NCBI GenBank assembly: GCA_013112545.1 | Contig: JABFGJ010000003.1 | Span: forward strand, 248,001-312,000 | Direction of reading: 5' to 3' | DNA length: 64,000 bases | Origin: Bacteroidota bacterium | GTDB taxonomy: Bacteria; Bacteroidota; Bacteroidia; Flavobacteriales_E; Vicingaceae | Shown here: positions 18,167 to 27,458 of the stretch, piece after piece | Position numbering within the stretch: position 1 is the stretch's first letter | Layout of the letters: each line of letters starts with the position of its first letter | Made by a program: the position numbers and the translations under genes | Notes under the pieces: model-generated | Told to the model about the DNA's origin: nothing | The model's input: only the letters and a program-made list of their open reading frames with translations | Database searches by the model: none

Positions 18167-19357
18167 TGAAAGCGATTCACATCAAGACTTTGATTGTTTT
18201 TCTAGGTTGTTGAGCTGTGCTATCCGCCAAATATTAAATCGTTAACAGTATGTAATTTAGGGTGAGAATATTATTGGTTTCGTGAATTTGGTTTTTATGG
18301 CGGATGAAAGCGATTCACATCAAGACTTTGATTGTTTTTCTAGGTTGTTGAGCTGTGCTATCCGCCAAACATCAAATCGTTAACAGTATGTAATTTAGGA
18401 AGATAGTATTATTGGTTTTGTGAAGTTGGTTTTTATGGCGGATGAAAGCGATTCACAACACACAGGTGTATGATTCTGTTTTTATGGCAGCTGTGCTATC
18501 CGCCAAATATTAAATCGTTATCAGTATGTAATTTAGGAGGAGAGTATTATTGGTTTTGTGAAGTTGGATTTTATGGCGGATGGAAGCGATTCACAACACA
18601 CAGGTGTATGATTCTGTTTTTATGGCAGCTGTGCTATCCGCCAAACATCAAATCGTTATCAGTATGTAATTTAGGAAGAGAGTATTATTGGTTTTGTGAA
18701 GTTGGTTTTTATGGCGGATGAAAGCGATTCACAACTAAAACTTCACCAATGCACAAAACTGCACCGCTGTGCTATCCGCCAAACATCAAATCGTTATCAG
18801 TATGTAATTTAGGAAGAGAGTATTATTGGTTTTGTGAAGTTGGTTTTTATGGCGGATGAAAGCGATTCAAAACCAAAACTTCACCAATTCATAAAACTGC
18901 ATTGCTGTGCTATCCGCCAAATATTAAATCGTTAACAGTATGTAATTTAGGAAGAGAGTATTATTGGTTTTGTGAATTTGGTTTTTATGGCGGATGAAAG
19001 CGATTCAAAACCAAAACTTCACCAATTCATAAAACTGCATTGCTGTGCTATCCGCCAAATATCAAATCGTTAACAGTATGTAATTTAGGAAGAGAGTATT
19101 GTTGGTTTTGTGAAGTTGGTTTTTATGGCGGATGAAAGCGATTCACATCAAGACTTTGATTGTTTTTCTAGGTTGTTGAGCTGTGCTATCCGCCAAATAT
19201 CAAATCGTTAACAGTATGTAATTTAGGAAGAGAGTATTGTTGGTTTTGTGAATTTGGTTTTTATGGCGGATGAAAGCGATTCACAACTTGTGGGGAGAGA
19301 ATAGTAGCTTGTTTGATGGCTGTGCTATCCGCCAAATATCAAATCGTTATCAGTATG
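18167..19357. repeat. 138-bp tandem array: 106-bp conserved core plus 32-bp variable segment
   Basis: Eight full units start at 18214, 18352, 18490, 18628, 18766, 18904, 19042 and 19180, spaced exactly 138 bp apart. A partial unit lies at each end (18167-18181 and 19319-19357). Each unit has a 106-bp core with only scattered substitutions, running from GCTGTGCTATCCGCC to GGCGGATGAAAGCGATTCACA. The core is followed by a 32-bp segment (33 bp in the last). The segments fall into classes in the order A A B B C C' C' A D (starting at 18182, 18320, 18458, 18596, 18734, 18872, 19010, 19148 and 19286). ATCCGCC (core 9-15) and GGCGGAT (core 86-92) are inverted copies and can pair within a unit or across the variable segment. 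Stops occur in the frames of both strands checked, so the array is almost certainly non-coding. It lies between the 3' ends of convergent genes. No cas, integrase or transposase gene is nearby. Confidence 0.95.
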
Positions 19358-19403
19358 CAGTATTTCAAAAACCAGAAGGAATCCTCGACATAATTTTGTC
19401 AAC

Positions 19404-20060
19404 TTAAACTTCTAGTTTCTTCAAACTATTGCAGGTTGCAATTGGATCTTTTGATTTAAACACAAAACTACCTGCTACTAAAACATCTGCACCTGAATCT
19501 ATTAATTGTTTGGCATTTGCAGAGCTAACTCCGCCATCAATTTCAATTAGGGTAGAGGCTGCTTTAGATTCGATTAAGGCTTTTAATTCTCTTACTTTAT
19601 CGTACGTATTTTCTATAAACGACTGGCCTCCAAAACCTGGGTTTACTGACATTAAGCAAACTAAATCTATGTCTTGTATGATGTCCTTTAATAAAGATAC
19701 AGCTGTGTGTGGGTTTAAGGCAACACCTGCTTTCATGCCAGCTGCTTTAATGGCTTGTATGGTTCTGTGCAAATGATTGCACGCTTCGTAGTGAACGGTC
19801 AAAATATCTGCTCCAACATCCTTAAAATCTTGAATGTATCGATCGGGGTCAACAATCATTAAATGAACATCAAATGGCTTTTGTGCATGTGGTTTTAAGG
19901 CCTTAATCACTGGCATTCCAAACGAAATGTTTGGAACAAAAACACCATCCATTACATCGATATGATACCAATCAGCTTGACTATTATTAATAATATCGCA
20001 AGCAGAACGTAAATTTGAAAAATCTGCAGCTAAAATTGAAGGAGCAATAAGGTGAGCCAT
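19404..20060 (-). CDS. rpe: Ribulose-phosphate 3-epimerase
   Basis: This 218-aa TIM barrel interconverts ribulose 5-phosphate and xylulose 5-phosphate in the pentose phosphate pathway. Motifs in order are APSILAADFSNL (6-17), WYHIDVMDGVFVPNISFG (31-48; metal His and Asp), DVHLMI, TVHYEA (metal His), CLMSVNPGFGGQSFI and EIDGGVS (catalytic Asp). Length and all active residues match the family. The gene ends about 47 bases from the repeat array. A good promoter lies upstream in the gap to the sigma factor gene. Confidence 0.97.
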   Translation of the reverse strand: MAHLIAPSILAADFSNLRSACDIINNSQADWYHIDVMDGVFVPNISFGMPVIKALKPHAQKPFDVHLMIVDPDRYIQDFKDVGADILTVHYEACNHLHRTIQAIKAAGMKAGVALNPHTAVSLLKDIIQDIDLVCLMSVNPGFGGQSFIENTYDKVRELKALIESKAASTLIEIDGGVSSANAKQLIDSGADVLVAGSFVFKSKDPIATCNSLKKLEV

Positions 20061-20070
20061 ACTTTTTTTA

Positions 20071-20103
20071 CAAAGGTAAAATTTTCAATAGCAATAAAAG
20101 CAA
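20071..20103 (-). promoter_or_regulatory. Promoter of rpe
   Basis: On the minus strand TTGC (20103-20100) is followed after 21 bases by TACCTTTG (20078-20071), a perfect TAnnTTTG. The -7 element ends 10 bases before the rpe ATG, so the transcript would have a very short leader. The -33 element overlaps the end of the upstream sigma factor gene. Confidence 0.55.
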
Positions 20104-20104
20104 C

Positions 20105-20971
20105 TTAGCCGAGGTATGTTTTTAAGATTCTACATTTAGAGCTAAACTTTAATCTCCTTACCGCTTTTTCTTTAATTTGTCTAACTCGCTCACGGGTTAA
20201 TTCAAAGTGATCTCCAATTTCTTCTAAACTAAACGTTCGTTTACCGCCTAAACCAAAAAACATGCGCAATACTTCGGCCTCCCTAGCCGGCAAACTTTTT
20301 AAAGTGTATTCTACTTCTTTGCTCAACGATTCATTAATCAATTCTTTATCAGGGTCTGGCAAATCCTCATTGCTCAGTAACTCATACATGTTGCTACTAT
20401 CTTCATCATTAGAAATCGGAGCATCCATGGATATGTGTCGCTTGTTATTTTTTAAGGAAGAATTAACTTCTAATATCGAAATATCCATCAAATCAGCGAT
20501 TTCATGATCCTGAGGTTCACGTTCAAATTTTTGCTCTAATTCGTTAAAGGTCTTCCGAACTTTATTGATGGTTCCGATTTTATTTAATGGCAATCTTACA
20601 ATTCTAGATTGTTCTGCTAAGGCTTGAAGTATGGACTGTCTGATCCACCAAACGGCATAAGAAATAAACTTAAAACCTCTGGTTTCATCAAAACGTTGAG
20701 CCGCTTTTATTAAACCTAAGTTACCTTCATTTATCAAGTCGGGTAGCGTCAGTCCTTGGTTTTGATATTGTTTTGAAACAGAAACAACAAATCGAAGATT
20801 AGCTTTTGTGAGTTTTTCTAAAGCACGAGTATCTCCTTCTCTAATTTTTCGTGCTAAATCAACTTCTTCTTCTGCTGTAATTAAATCAACTCTACCTATT
20901 TCTTGTAGGTAGCGATCTAATGAAACGGTTTGGCGGTTGGTAATGCTTTTACTAATTTTTAGTTGTCTCAT
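20105..20971 (-). CDS. Primary RNA polymerase sigma factor (SigA/RpoD family)
   Basis: This is a 288-aa sigma-70 protein. Region 1.2 begins near [16 protein letters not shown] (18-33). Region 2 contains [18 protein letters not shown] and the -10-binding [15 protein letters not shown]. Region 3 follows, and region 4 ends with the helix-turn-helix [20 protein letters not shown]. It lacks region 1.1 and the long non-conserved insert, as is usual for the housekeeping sigma of Bacteroidota that recognises TTTG/TAnnTTTG promoters. Such promoters are seen throughout this window. The gene stands between rpe and pnp on the same strand. Confidence 0.93.
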   Translation of the reverse strand: MRQLKISKSITNRQTVSLDRYLQEIGRVDLITAEEEVDLARKIREGDTRALEKLTKANLRFVVSVSKQYQNQGLTLPDLINEGNLGLIKAAQRFDETRGFKFISYAVWWIRQSILQALAEQSRIVRLPLNKIGTINKVRKTFNELEQKFEREPQDHEIADLMDISILEVNSSLKNNKRHISMDAPISNDEDSSNMYELLSNEDLPDPDKELINESLSKEVEYTLKSLPAREAEVLRMFFGLGGKRTFSLEEIGDHFELTRERVRQIKEKAVRRLKFSSKCRILKTYLG

Positions 20972-21103
20972 TCCCTTAACTGCATTTAATGGTTAGTAGT
21001 ATATTATAAAACTTTGGTAGATAAGTCCTTATAAAAATAGGCAGAAAAAGGGCTGATTCGTCAGCTTTTGTGAAGCATTTTTTTATTTAGAATGAGTATA
21101 AAT

Positions 21104-21151
21104 AAAAAAGCCTCTAGTTTAACTGAATAGATACAGCAACTAGAGGCTTTT
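21104..21151 (-). terminator. Rho-independent terminator downstream of pnp
   Basis: A perfect 14-bp stem (AAAAGCCTCTAGTT at 21106-21119 with AACTAGAGGCTTTT at 21138-21151) has an 18-base loop. On the minus strand it is followed by a T-rich run. It lies 17 bases after the pnp stop and would separate pnp from the sigma factor gene. Confidence 0.85.
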
Positions 21152-21167
21152 CGCTTAGTTTTTTAAT

Positions 21168-23303
21168 TTAATCTTGCTTCTCGGGCTTAGGTAATAAAGC
21201 CTTTCTAGACAATTTAAACTTTTTGGTTTTAGGATCTATTGCGACTAATTTAACCTCAATCAATTCACCTTCTTTTAGAACTTCTTCTACTTTTTCTACA
21301 CGCTTATGGTCTATTTCTGAAATGTGCAACAAGCCATCTTGGCCTGGAAGTATTTCTACAAAGGCTCCAAAAGCAACAATTGATTTTACTTTTCCTTTAT
21401 AAGTTTCACCTACTTCTGGAACAGCAGTTATAGCTTTTATTCTAGCAACAGCAGCATCAGAACCTTCTTGATTAGTCGATACTATATCAATAACTCCCAT
21501 GTTATCTACTTCTTCAAGTACTATCGTTGTGCCAGTTTCTTCTTGAATTGCTTGAATAATTTTTCCACCAGGTCCAATTACGGCACCAATCATGTCTTTA
21601 GGAATAGTTAATTGGATAATTCTTGGCGCATTTGATTTGTATTCAGCAGCTGGTTGAGAAATGGTTTTATTCATTTCTCCCAAAATGTGAAGTCTTCCTT
21701 CTTTGGCTTGATTTAATGCCTCATGCAACACTTCAAAAGATAATCCATCAATTTTTATATCCATCTGACATGCTGTAATACCATCTTTAGTTCCAGTAAC
21801 TTTAAAATCCATGTCACCTAAGTGGTCTTCATCTCCTAAAATATCAGATAAAACAACATAGTTTCCATTTTCGCCGCTAATTAAACCCATAGCAATTCCA
21901 GAAACAGCCTTTTTCAATTTCACACCTGCATCCATTAAGGCTAATGAACCACCGCAAACTGAAGCCATGGATGAAGAACCATTTGATTCTAAAATATCAG
22001 ATACAACTCTGATGGTGTAAGGATTTTCTGTTCCTGTTGGAATCATAGGCTTTAAAGCCCTCATGGCTAAATTACCATGTCCAATTTCTCTTCTACCTGG
22101 ACCTCTATTCGGTCTAGCTTCTCCTGTAGAAAATGAAGGGAAATTATAATGTAAGATAAACTTCTCTGATTCTGTAATTAATGCACGATCAACTCGTTGC
22201 TCGTCCATTTTACTTCCCAAAGTAACAGAAACTAAAGATTGAGTTTCTCCTCTTGTAAATATAGCAGAACCATGAGAACCAGGTAAATAATCAATTTCTG
22301 ACCAAATATCTCTGATTTGGTTCATCTTACGACCATCTAATCTGATTTTTTCAGTAAGCATACAATTTCTTACTGCTTCTTTTTGAACTTTACTAAAATA
22401 TTGTTTTAGCAAAAACCCATTTGATTTAGCATAGTCTTCGTCTAAAGTAGCAATGAAATCATTTTTCACTGCATTAAATTCTGCGCTTCTTTGGTGTTTG
22501 TCATTCATGCCTTTTTTGGCAATGGCATAACATCTATCGTAAGAAAATGCCTGAATATTTTTTAATAAAGTTTCATCGCTCTTCTCGTGATTGTATGGTC
22601 TTTTTGTAGCAGCTTTTTCTACTTTTGCAGCTAATTCATTTTGTGCTGCACATTGCTTTTGGATAGACTCATGAGCGACTTTTATTCCTTCTAGCATTTC
22701 TGCTTCAGATACTTCAAGCATTTCACCTTCTACCATTACAACGCTATTCATTGTACCTGCTACCATTAAATCAATGTCAGCAGTTGGTAATTCATTTAAA
22801 TTAGGATTGATTTTCCATTCTCCATTTATTCGAGCAACTCTTACTTCCGAAGTAGCTTCTTTAAAAGGAATATCAGAAACCATGATAGCTGCAGAAGCCG
22901 CTAAACATGCTAAAGAATCTGTAGCTACATTGTCCTCACCTGAAATTAATGAAATCGTTACGATAGTACTTGCGTGAAAATCATCAGGAAATAAAGGTCT
23001 TAAGGCTCTATCTACTAATCTAGAGATTAAAACTTCACCATCAGATGGTCTATTTTCTCTTTTTAAGAAACCTCCAGGAAATCTCCCAATTGCTGAGAAT
23101 TTTTCTCGATAATCTACCATTAAAGGCAAAAAATCTACATCTTCACCAGCTTCTTGCTCTGCTACTACTGTAGCCAATAGCATGGTGTTTCCCATTTTTA
23201 AGACGATTGAACCGTCTGCTTGTTTTGCTAGCTTACCTGTTTCTAAGCTAATCTCCCTGCCATCAGGAAGTGTCATTGTCTGTGTTATTGCTTTCATCGA
23301 CAT
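21168..23303 (-). CDS. pnp: Polyribonucleotide nucleotidyltransferase (PNPase)
   Basis: This is a 711-aa 3'-5' phosphorolytic exoribonuclease of the mRNA degradation machinery. Two RNase PH-like domains (about 1-220 and 310-545) flank the helical domain. [14 protein letters not shown] and the [22 protein letters not shown] stretch carry the catalytic residues. A KH domain ([17 protein letters not shown], near 570) and an S1 domain ([18 protein letters not shown], near 635) complete the standard layout. The start is ATG at 23303 or, two codons in, at 23297. It lies downstream of rpsO, the arrangement known from many bacteria, with a hairpin between the genes. Confidence 0.98.
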   Translation of the reverse strand: MSMKAITQTMTLPDGREISLETGKLAKQADGSIVLKMGNTMLLATVVAEQEAGEDVDFLPLMVDYREKFSAIGRFPGGFLKRENRPSDGEVLISRLVDRALRPLFPDDFHASTIVTISLISGEDNVATDSLACLAASAAIMVSDIPFKEATSEVRVARINGEWKINPNLNELPTADIDLMVAGTMNSVVMVEGEMLEVSEAEMLEGIKVAHESIQKQCAAQNELAAKVEKAATKRPYNHEKSDETLLKNIQAFSYDRCYAIAKKGMNDKHQRSAEFNAVKNDFIATLDEDYAKSNGFLLKQYFSKVQKEAVRNCMLTEKIRLDGRKMNQIRDIWSEIDYLPGSHGSAIFTRGETQSLVSVTLGSKMDEQRVDRALITESEKFILHYNFPSFSTGEARPNRGPGRREIGHGNLAMRALKPMIPTGTENPYTIRVVSDILESNGSSSMASVCGGSLALMDAGVKLKKAVSGIAMGLISGENGNYVVLSDILGDEDHLGDMDFKVTGTKDGITACQMDIKIDGLSFEVLHEALNQAKEGRLHILGEMNKTISQPAAEYKSNAPRIIQLTIPKDMIGAVIGPGGKIIQAIQEETGTTIVLEEVDNMGVIDIVSTNQEGSDAAVARIKAITAVPEVGETYKGKVKSIVAFGAFVEILPGQDGLLHISEIDHKRVEKVEEVLKEGELIEVKLVAIDPKTKKFKLSRKALLPKPEKQD

Positions 23304-23336
23304 ATCTATATTAATAATCTGTTTTTTTTATAAAAG

Positions 23337-23367
23337 AAAAGGGGGACTGTTTTCAAATGTCCCCCTT
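23337..23367 (-). terminator. Hairpin/terminator between rpsO and pnp
   Basis: The stem AAGGGGGAC (23339-23347) with GTCCCCCTT (23359-23367) encloses an 11-base loop. On the minus strand it is followed by a T-rich run (TTTTCTTTTAT). It lies about 43 bases after the rpsO stop and 34 bases before the pnp start. It may terminate most rpsO transcripts or act as a processing site, as the intergenic hairpins of rpsO-pnp do in enterobacteria. Confidence 0.8.
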
Positions 23368-23409
23368 CTATTGAAATTGTATTAAAGCTTTCTAAGTTGT
23401 GAATGTAGA

Positions 23410-23679
23410 TTATTTTCTAATTCCTAACTCTTTAATAAGCTCTCTGTACTTTGTAATGTCTTTACCTTTTAAATAGTCTAGTAATTTTCTTCTTTTACCA
23501 ACTAATCTAACAAGAGATCTTTCAGTGTTAAAATCTTTGTGATTTGACTTTAAATGTCCAGTCAAATGGTTAATTCTTTCTGTAAATAGAGCAACTTGTC
23601 CTTCTGTAGAACCAGTATTGTTTTTATCTGCTCCAAATTTTTCAAAAATTGCTTGTTTCTTTTCAGTTGTAAGCGTCAT
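23410..23679 (-). CDS. rpsO: 30S ribosomal protein S15
   Basis: This 89-aa protein has the standard S15 length and sequence (AIFEKFGADKNNTGSTEGQV near residue 11, HKDFNTERSLVRLVGKRRKLLDYL near 44). S15 binds 16S rRNA and nucleates the platform of the small subunit. A TACATTTG promoter element is upstream, and a strong hairpin follows before pnp. The gene order accD, rpsO, pnp on one strand is seen here. Confidence 0.98.
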   Translation of the reverse strand: MTLTTEKKQAIFEKFGADKNNTGSTEGQVALFTERINHLTGHLKSNHKDFNTERSLVRLVGKRRKLLDYLKGKDITKYRELIKELGIRK

Positions 23680-23704
23680 GTTTTTCTTTAATATTTTGAG
23701 GGTG

Positions 23705-23712
23705 CAAATGTA
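23705..23712 (-). promoter_or_regulatory. Promoter -7 element for rpsO
   Basis: On the minus strand it reads TACATTTG, a perfect TAnnTTTG, 25 bases before the rpsO ATG. The -33 region is AT-rich without a clear TTTG. Confidence 0.5.
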
Positions 23713-23720
23713 AAAAAATA

Positions 23721-24581
23721 TTATTGATTATTATCATTATTTTTTAACATTCTTAATACTTGTGAAATTTTAGTTTTTAGATTCTTTCTTTCAACTATAA
23801 AATCTAAGAATCCGTGTTCTAATAGAAATTCAGAACGCTGGAATCCTTCAGGTAAATCCTTTCCGATTGTTTCTTTCACAACTCGTGGTCCGGCAAAACC
23901 AATTAATGCATTTGGTTCAGCAAAATTTAAATCACCAAGCATGGCAAATGAAGCGGTAACACCACCTGTGGTCGGGTCGGTAAGAAATGATAAATAAGGA
24001 ATTTTTGCTTCTGCTAATAAGGCTAGTTTAGCAGATGTTTTAGCCATTTGCATCAACGAAAAAGCGGCTTCCATCATTCTAGCTCCACCAGATTTTGAAA
24101 TAATCATTAAAGGCATTTCGTTTTTGATGCAATAATCAATAGCTCTAGCAATTTTTTCTCCAACTACCGATCCCATAGAGCCCCCGATGAAATTAAAATC
24201 CATGGCTGCTACCATCAGTTTTTGACCATCAACTGTACCATGAGCAGTTTTTACTGCATCTTTAAGTTTAGTTTTAGTCTCGGTGGCTTTTATTCGATCT
24301 TTGTATTTTTTAGTGTCCTTAAAATTTAAAGGATCTGCAGAACTTATGTTCTTGTTAATTTCAGAATACTTCCCATCGTCAAATAAAATTTTGAAATAAG
24401 CATCAGAGCCAATGCGTTCATGATGACCGCAGTCTGCACAAACACTCAAATTTAATTTATGATCGTCTTGAGGTACAACTGTATTGCACTGGGGACACTT
24501 ATACCAAAGACCTTCAGGAGTTTCCTTTTTTTCTTTAGTTGGAGTAAGTATTCCGTGTTTTATTCTTTTAAACCAACCCAT
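23721..24581 (-). CDS. accD: Acetyl-CoA carboxylase carboxyltransferase subunit beta
   Basis: This 286-aa subunit transfers the carboxyl group from biotin to acetyl-CoA in the first step of fatty acid synthesis. The N-terminal zinc ribbon CPQC...CADCG (residues 29-55) is followed by the crotonase-like carboxyltransferase domain with [29 protein letters not shown] and [12 protein letters not shown]. The motifs are intact and the length typical. The accA, accB and accC genes are not in this window. It lies between the aldolase gene and rpsO on the same strand. Confidence 0.97.
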   Translation of the reverse strand: MGWFKRIKHGILTPTKEKKETPEGLWYKCPQCNTVVPQDDHKLNLSVCADCGHHERIGSDAYFKILFDDGKYSEINKNISSADPLNFKDTKKYKDRIKATETKTKLKDAVKTAHGTVDGQKLMVAAMDFNFIGGSMGSVVGEKIARAIDYCIKNEMPLMIISKSGGARMMEAAFSLMQMAKTSAKLALLAEAKIPYLSFLTDPTTGGVTASFAMLGDLNFAEPNALIGFAGPRVVKETIGKDLPEGFQRSEFLLEHGFLDFIVERKNLKTKISQVLRMLKNNDNNQ

Positions 24582-24600
24582 AATAATGGTGTTTTATTGA

Positions 24601-25659
24601 TTAACTAATGTTAATTTCTTTTGCAAGATAAACATCTTGAATGGCATTCAATAGGTTTATTCCTTCATTTATTGGTTTTTGAAAAGCTTTTCTTCCTGAA
24701 ATCAATCCATGACCACCTGCTCGTTTGTTAATGACAGCTGTTGTTACTGCATCTGCCAAGTCGCTTTCTCCTTCGGAAGCACCACCTGAGTTTATTAATC
24801 CATTTCGACCCATGTAGCAGTTTGCCACTTGATATCTACACAAATCAATTGGATGATCAGTTGTCAATTCAGAATACACTTTTGGATGAGTTTTACCAAA
24901 ACCAATGGCATTAAATCCACCATTGTTAGTGGCCAGTTTTTGTTTGATAATATCTGCTTGTATCGTAACACCTAAATGATTCGCTTGCGCAGTAATATCT
25001 GTTGCAGTATGGTAATCAATACCATTTTTCTTGAAATCGTTGTTTCTTAAATAGCACCATAATATAGTAGCCATTCCCAATTCATGTGCTCTTTCAAATG
25101 CTTCAGCTATTTCAACTATTTGTCGGTTACTGTCTTCAGAACCAAAATAGATAGTAGCCCCAACTGCAGTTGCTCCAAGATTCCATGCTTCATCAACAGA
25201 GCCAAAAGAAATTTGAGAATATGTATTAGGATATGTTAATAATTCATTGTGATTTAATTTCACAATGAATGGTATTTTATGAGCGTATTTTCTTGAGCAA
25301 GAAGCTAAAACTCCAAATGTAGATGCTACTGCATTACATCCGCCTTCAATGGCTAATTTAATAATGTTTTCAGGGTCGAAATAAATCGGGTTTGGAGCAA
25401 AAGAAGCACCAGCTGAATGCTCAATTCCTTGATCTACTGGTAAAATAGAAACATAACCTGTGTTAGCTAATCTACCATTACCATAAATTGCAGCCAAACT
25501 TCTCAATACTTGAGGATTTCTGTTTGTGTCTTTAAATACTCGATCTATAAAATCTGCACCTGGCAAATGAAGCATCTCTTTGGAGATGGTTTTACACTGG
25601 TGATTTAGTAATGAATCGCTTGCTGTACCTAGTAATTCTTCAATGTTGTTAATTGACAT
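24601..25659 (-). CDS. fbaB: Class I fructose-bisphosphate aldolase (FbaB/DhnA type)
   Basis: This 352-aa Schiff-base aldolase resembles E. coli FbaB. Motifs include [28 protein letters not shown], the [15 protein letters not shown] region and the C-terminal phosphate-binding [14 protein letters not shown]. It cleaves fructose 1,6-bisphosphate to triose phosphates or makes it in gluconeogenesis. I choose the ATG at 25659 ([11 protein letters not shown]). The longer frame needs a GTG at 25686 that falls on the first base of a perfect promoter -7 element (25686-25693), so those nine codons are unlikely to be translated. Confidence 0.93.
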   Translation of the reverse strand: MSINNIEELLGTASDSLLNHQCKTISKEMLHLPGADFIDRVFKDTNRNPQVLRSLAAIYGNGRLANTGYVSILPVDQGIEHSAGASFAPNPIYFDPENIIKLAIEGGCNAVASTFGVLASCSRKYAHKIPFIVKLNHNELLTYPNTYSQISFGSVDEAWNLGATAVGATIYFGSEDSNRQIVEIAEAFERAHELGMATILWCYLRNNDFKKNGIDYHTATDITAQANHLGVTIQADIIKQKLATNNGGFNAIGFGKTHPKVYSELTTDHPIDLCRYQVANCYMGRNGLINSGGASEGESDLADAVTTAVINKRAGGHGLISGRKAFQKPINEGINLLNAIQDVYLAKEINIS

Positions 25660-25685
25660 AAATTCTTGCTTAGAAAAATGAGGCA

Positions 25686-25693
25686 CAAAGCTA
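25686..25693 (-). promoter_or_regulatory. Promoter -7 element for the aldolase gene
   Basis: On the minus strand it reads TAGCTTTG, a perfect TAnnTTTG. It overlaps the GTG that would open the longer frame and so supports the internal ATG at 25659. Confidence 0.5.
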
Positions 25694-25803
25694 ATAAAAT
25701 TGAATCAATTGAAAATGAAAAATAAAAATTTGATTAAATAAACATTCAATTCTAATAAAATTGTATTCAAACAAATTGGAATTAAATCCCAAATGATTTA
25801 TTG

Positions 25804-26283
25804 CTATTTTATAAAAAACAAAGCATGGCTACCAGCTACTGAACCAATAATGGTAATAAAACTGATTGTCAGTAAAATGATATGTGCTTTGTGCATGAAT
25901 GAGAATGTTTTTGCGGGATTTTTTTCGGCATAAGTTCTAAAGATTTTATGCAAAAAATAAGGTTCAAAAACAAATAAGATTAAGGTAAAAATAATCCAAA
26001 CGAATGTCATGGCATGTAACCACCAATATTGCAATTCAAAATAGCGATGCCACCCGTCAATCACATATAGCATATAAAAACCCGATAAGCCAGTCAACAA
26101 TGTTGTAATCTTAGCCTGAAATGCAAATCGGCCTTCAATTTTTTCAAAAGTATCAATTTGCTCTTCTTTGCTTTTTAGCTTTTTTATAGCAGGGATTAAA
26201 ACAGTAGTTACCATAGAAACTCCTCCAATCCACATGACGACTGCAAGCACATGTATGACTCTCGCAATGGTGTAATCTTCCAT
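25804..26283 (-). CDS. CopD-like four-helix membrane protein
   Basis: This 159-aa integral membrane protein has four hydrophobic helices. Conserved polar residues lie in helix 1 (RVIHVLAVVMWIGGVSM; His at about 11) and later histidines in LQYWWLHAMTFVW and FMHKAHIILL. The pattern IHVLAxxxWIGG is shared by CopD-domain proteins and related haem- or copper-linked membrane proteins. Histidines in the helices suggest metal or haem binding, but this is inference. The gene is monocistronic, divergent from porQ. Confidence 0.65.
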   Translation of the reverse strand: MEDYTIARVIHVLAVVMWIGGVSMVTTVLIPAIKKLKSKEEQIDTFEKIEGRFAFQAKITTLLTGLSGFYMLYVIDGWHRYFELQYWWLHAMTFVWIIFTLILFVFEPYFLHKIFRTYAEKNPAKTFSFMHKAHIILLTISFITIIGSVAGSHALFFIK

Positions 26284-26398
26284 GCCGCAAATTTCTTACT
26301 TTGAAGTGAATAATTAGGATTATAAAGAATTGATTTTAAAAAAAAATTATAAAAACAATATTTCAATTACTTTAGCGTATTGTATGTGCAAAACAAAC

Positions 26399-27448
26399 AT
26401 GAAACATTTTTTAAGTCTATTTATACTCTCTTTTGCTTTTAACAGCCTTATAGCTCAATTGGGAGGGAACAATACCTATCAATTTTTACAATTAAACTCT
26501 TCTGCTCGAATTGCTTCTCTAGGTGGAAATCAAATTGCAGTAAAGGACAACGACCCTTTTTTAGCCGCAGATAATCCTAGTTTGTTGAATTATGAAATGT
26601 CTAACAAAGTGGCATTTACTTATTTAAATTACTTGGCCGATATTTCTTCAGGTTATGTTTCTTACACAAAGCATTATGATAGTTTAGGCACTTTTAATTT
26701 AGGTCTTAAATATCTTGATTATGGAACTTTTGATGAGACCGACGAAGGTGGAAATGATATTGGAACTTTTACAGCAGGGGAGTATGCCTTTATAATAGGT
26801 TATGGAAGAGATTTAGATTCTAATTTTTCTGTTGGAGCAAATCTTAAAACAATTTATTCATCTTTATACGATTATACTTCATTAGGATTGGCGATGGATT
26901 TAGGTTTAACCTATTATAATCCAAAACGATTAATCACCCTTGCTTTGGTAGGTAAAAATATTGGGAAACAAATTAAATCTTATACCGAAGAGAATAAAGA
27001 ATCATTGCCTTATGAAGTGCAATTGGGCTTTTCAAAACGTTTGGCTAAAGTGCCATTAAGACTTTCTGTTATTGCACAACAATTACAACAATGGGACTTA
27101 ACTTACACTAATCCTGCTCAAGAATTGCAAGAAAAAAGTTTGTTAAACGACGACTCTGATGGAAGTACCAAAAAAAATAAGGATGGCTTTTTAGAAAATT
27201 TAGGTCGCCATTTGATTTTTAATGCTGAGTTTTTAATTACTGAAAACTTCAATGTCCGCTTAGGATACAATTATCTAAGAAGAACAGAATTACGCATTGA
27301 TGAAAAATTAGGAACGGTTGGAATCTCTTGGGGTTTTGGAATGAGGGTTTCTAAGTTCCATTTATCTTATGCGCGCTCGGCTTATCATCAGGCAGGAGCC
27401 ACAAATACTTTTTCAGTTAGCACCAGACTTTCCGATTTTATCAAGTAG
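26399..27448 (+). CDS. porQ: Type IX secretion system protein PorQ
   Basis: This 349-aa outer-membrane beta-barrel protein has a signal peptide (MKHFLSLFILSF, cleavage near SLIAQ). The mature start LGGNNTYQFLQLNSSARIA is the hallmark of PorQ, followed by ASLGGNQIAV and NPSLLN. PorQ belongs to the type IX system of Bacteroidota and is linked to the attachment complex with PorU/PorV/PorZ. I choose the ATG at 26399; the longer frame begins with TTG and lacks a signal. It lies directly upstream of cmk, an arrangement I recall from other Bacteroidota. A type IX cargo protein is encoded at 58.6 kb. Confidence 0.9.
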   Translation: MKHFLSLFILSFAFNSLIAQLGGNNTYQFLQLNSSARIASLGGNQIAVKDNDPFLAADNPSLLNYEMSNKVAFTYLNYLADISSGYVSYTKHYDSLGTFNLGLKYLDYGTFDETDEGGNDIGTFTAGEYAFIIGYGRDLDSNFSVGANLKTIYSSLYDYTSLGLAMDLGLTYYNPKRLITLALVGKNIGKQIKSYTEENKESLPYEVQLGFSKRLAKVPLRLSVIAQQLQQWDLTYTNPAQELQEKSLLNDDSDGSTKKNKDGFLENLGRHLIFNAEFLITENFNVRLGYNYLRRTELRIDEKLGTVGISWGFGMRVSKFHLSYARSAYHQAGATNTFSVSTRLSDFIK

Positions 27449-27458
27449 TTTTGTGTTC

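Noticed and set aside
17953-18180. 75-codon minus-strand frame
   Set aside because: It has a GTG start inside the last bases of a repeat unit, low complexity, no known family and no ribosome-binding or promoter support.
18470-18721. 83-codon plus-strand frame with a 46-residue repeat
   Set aside because: It arises because 138 is divisible by 3 and one unit has GGATGG in place of GGATGA. Other units have stops in that frame. It is a by-product of the array, not a gene.
18167-19357. CRISPR array
   Set aside because: The conserved part is 106 bp, the 32-bp segments repeat in the same few classes (A three times, B twice, C' twice), segments share sequence with the core, and no cas gene is in the window.
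18167-19357. Integron attC array
   Set aside because: No integrase gene is present, no open reading frames lie between units, and the paired attC core sites are lacking. The single GTTAAC is GTTATC in several units.
25660-25686. Nine extra N-terminal codons of the aldolase (GTG start)
   Set aside because: They start on the first base of a perfect TAnnTTTG promoter element. The internal ATG at 25659 fits the family start.
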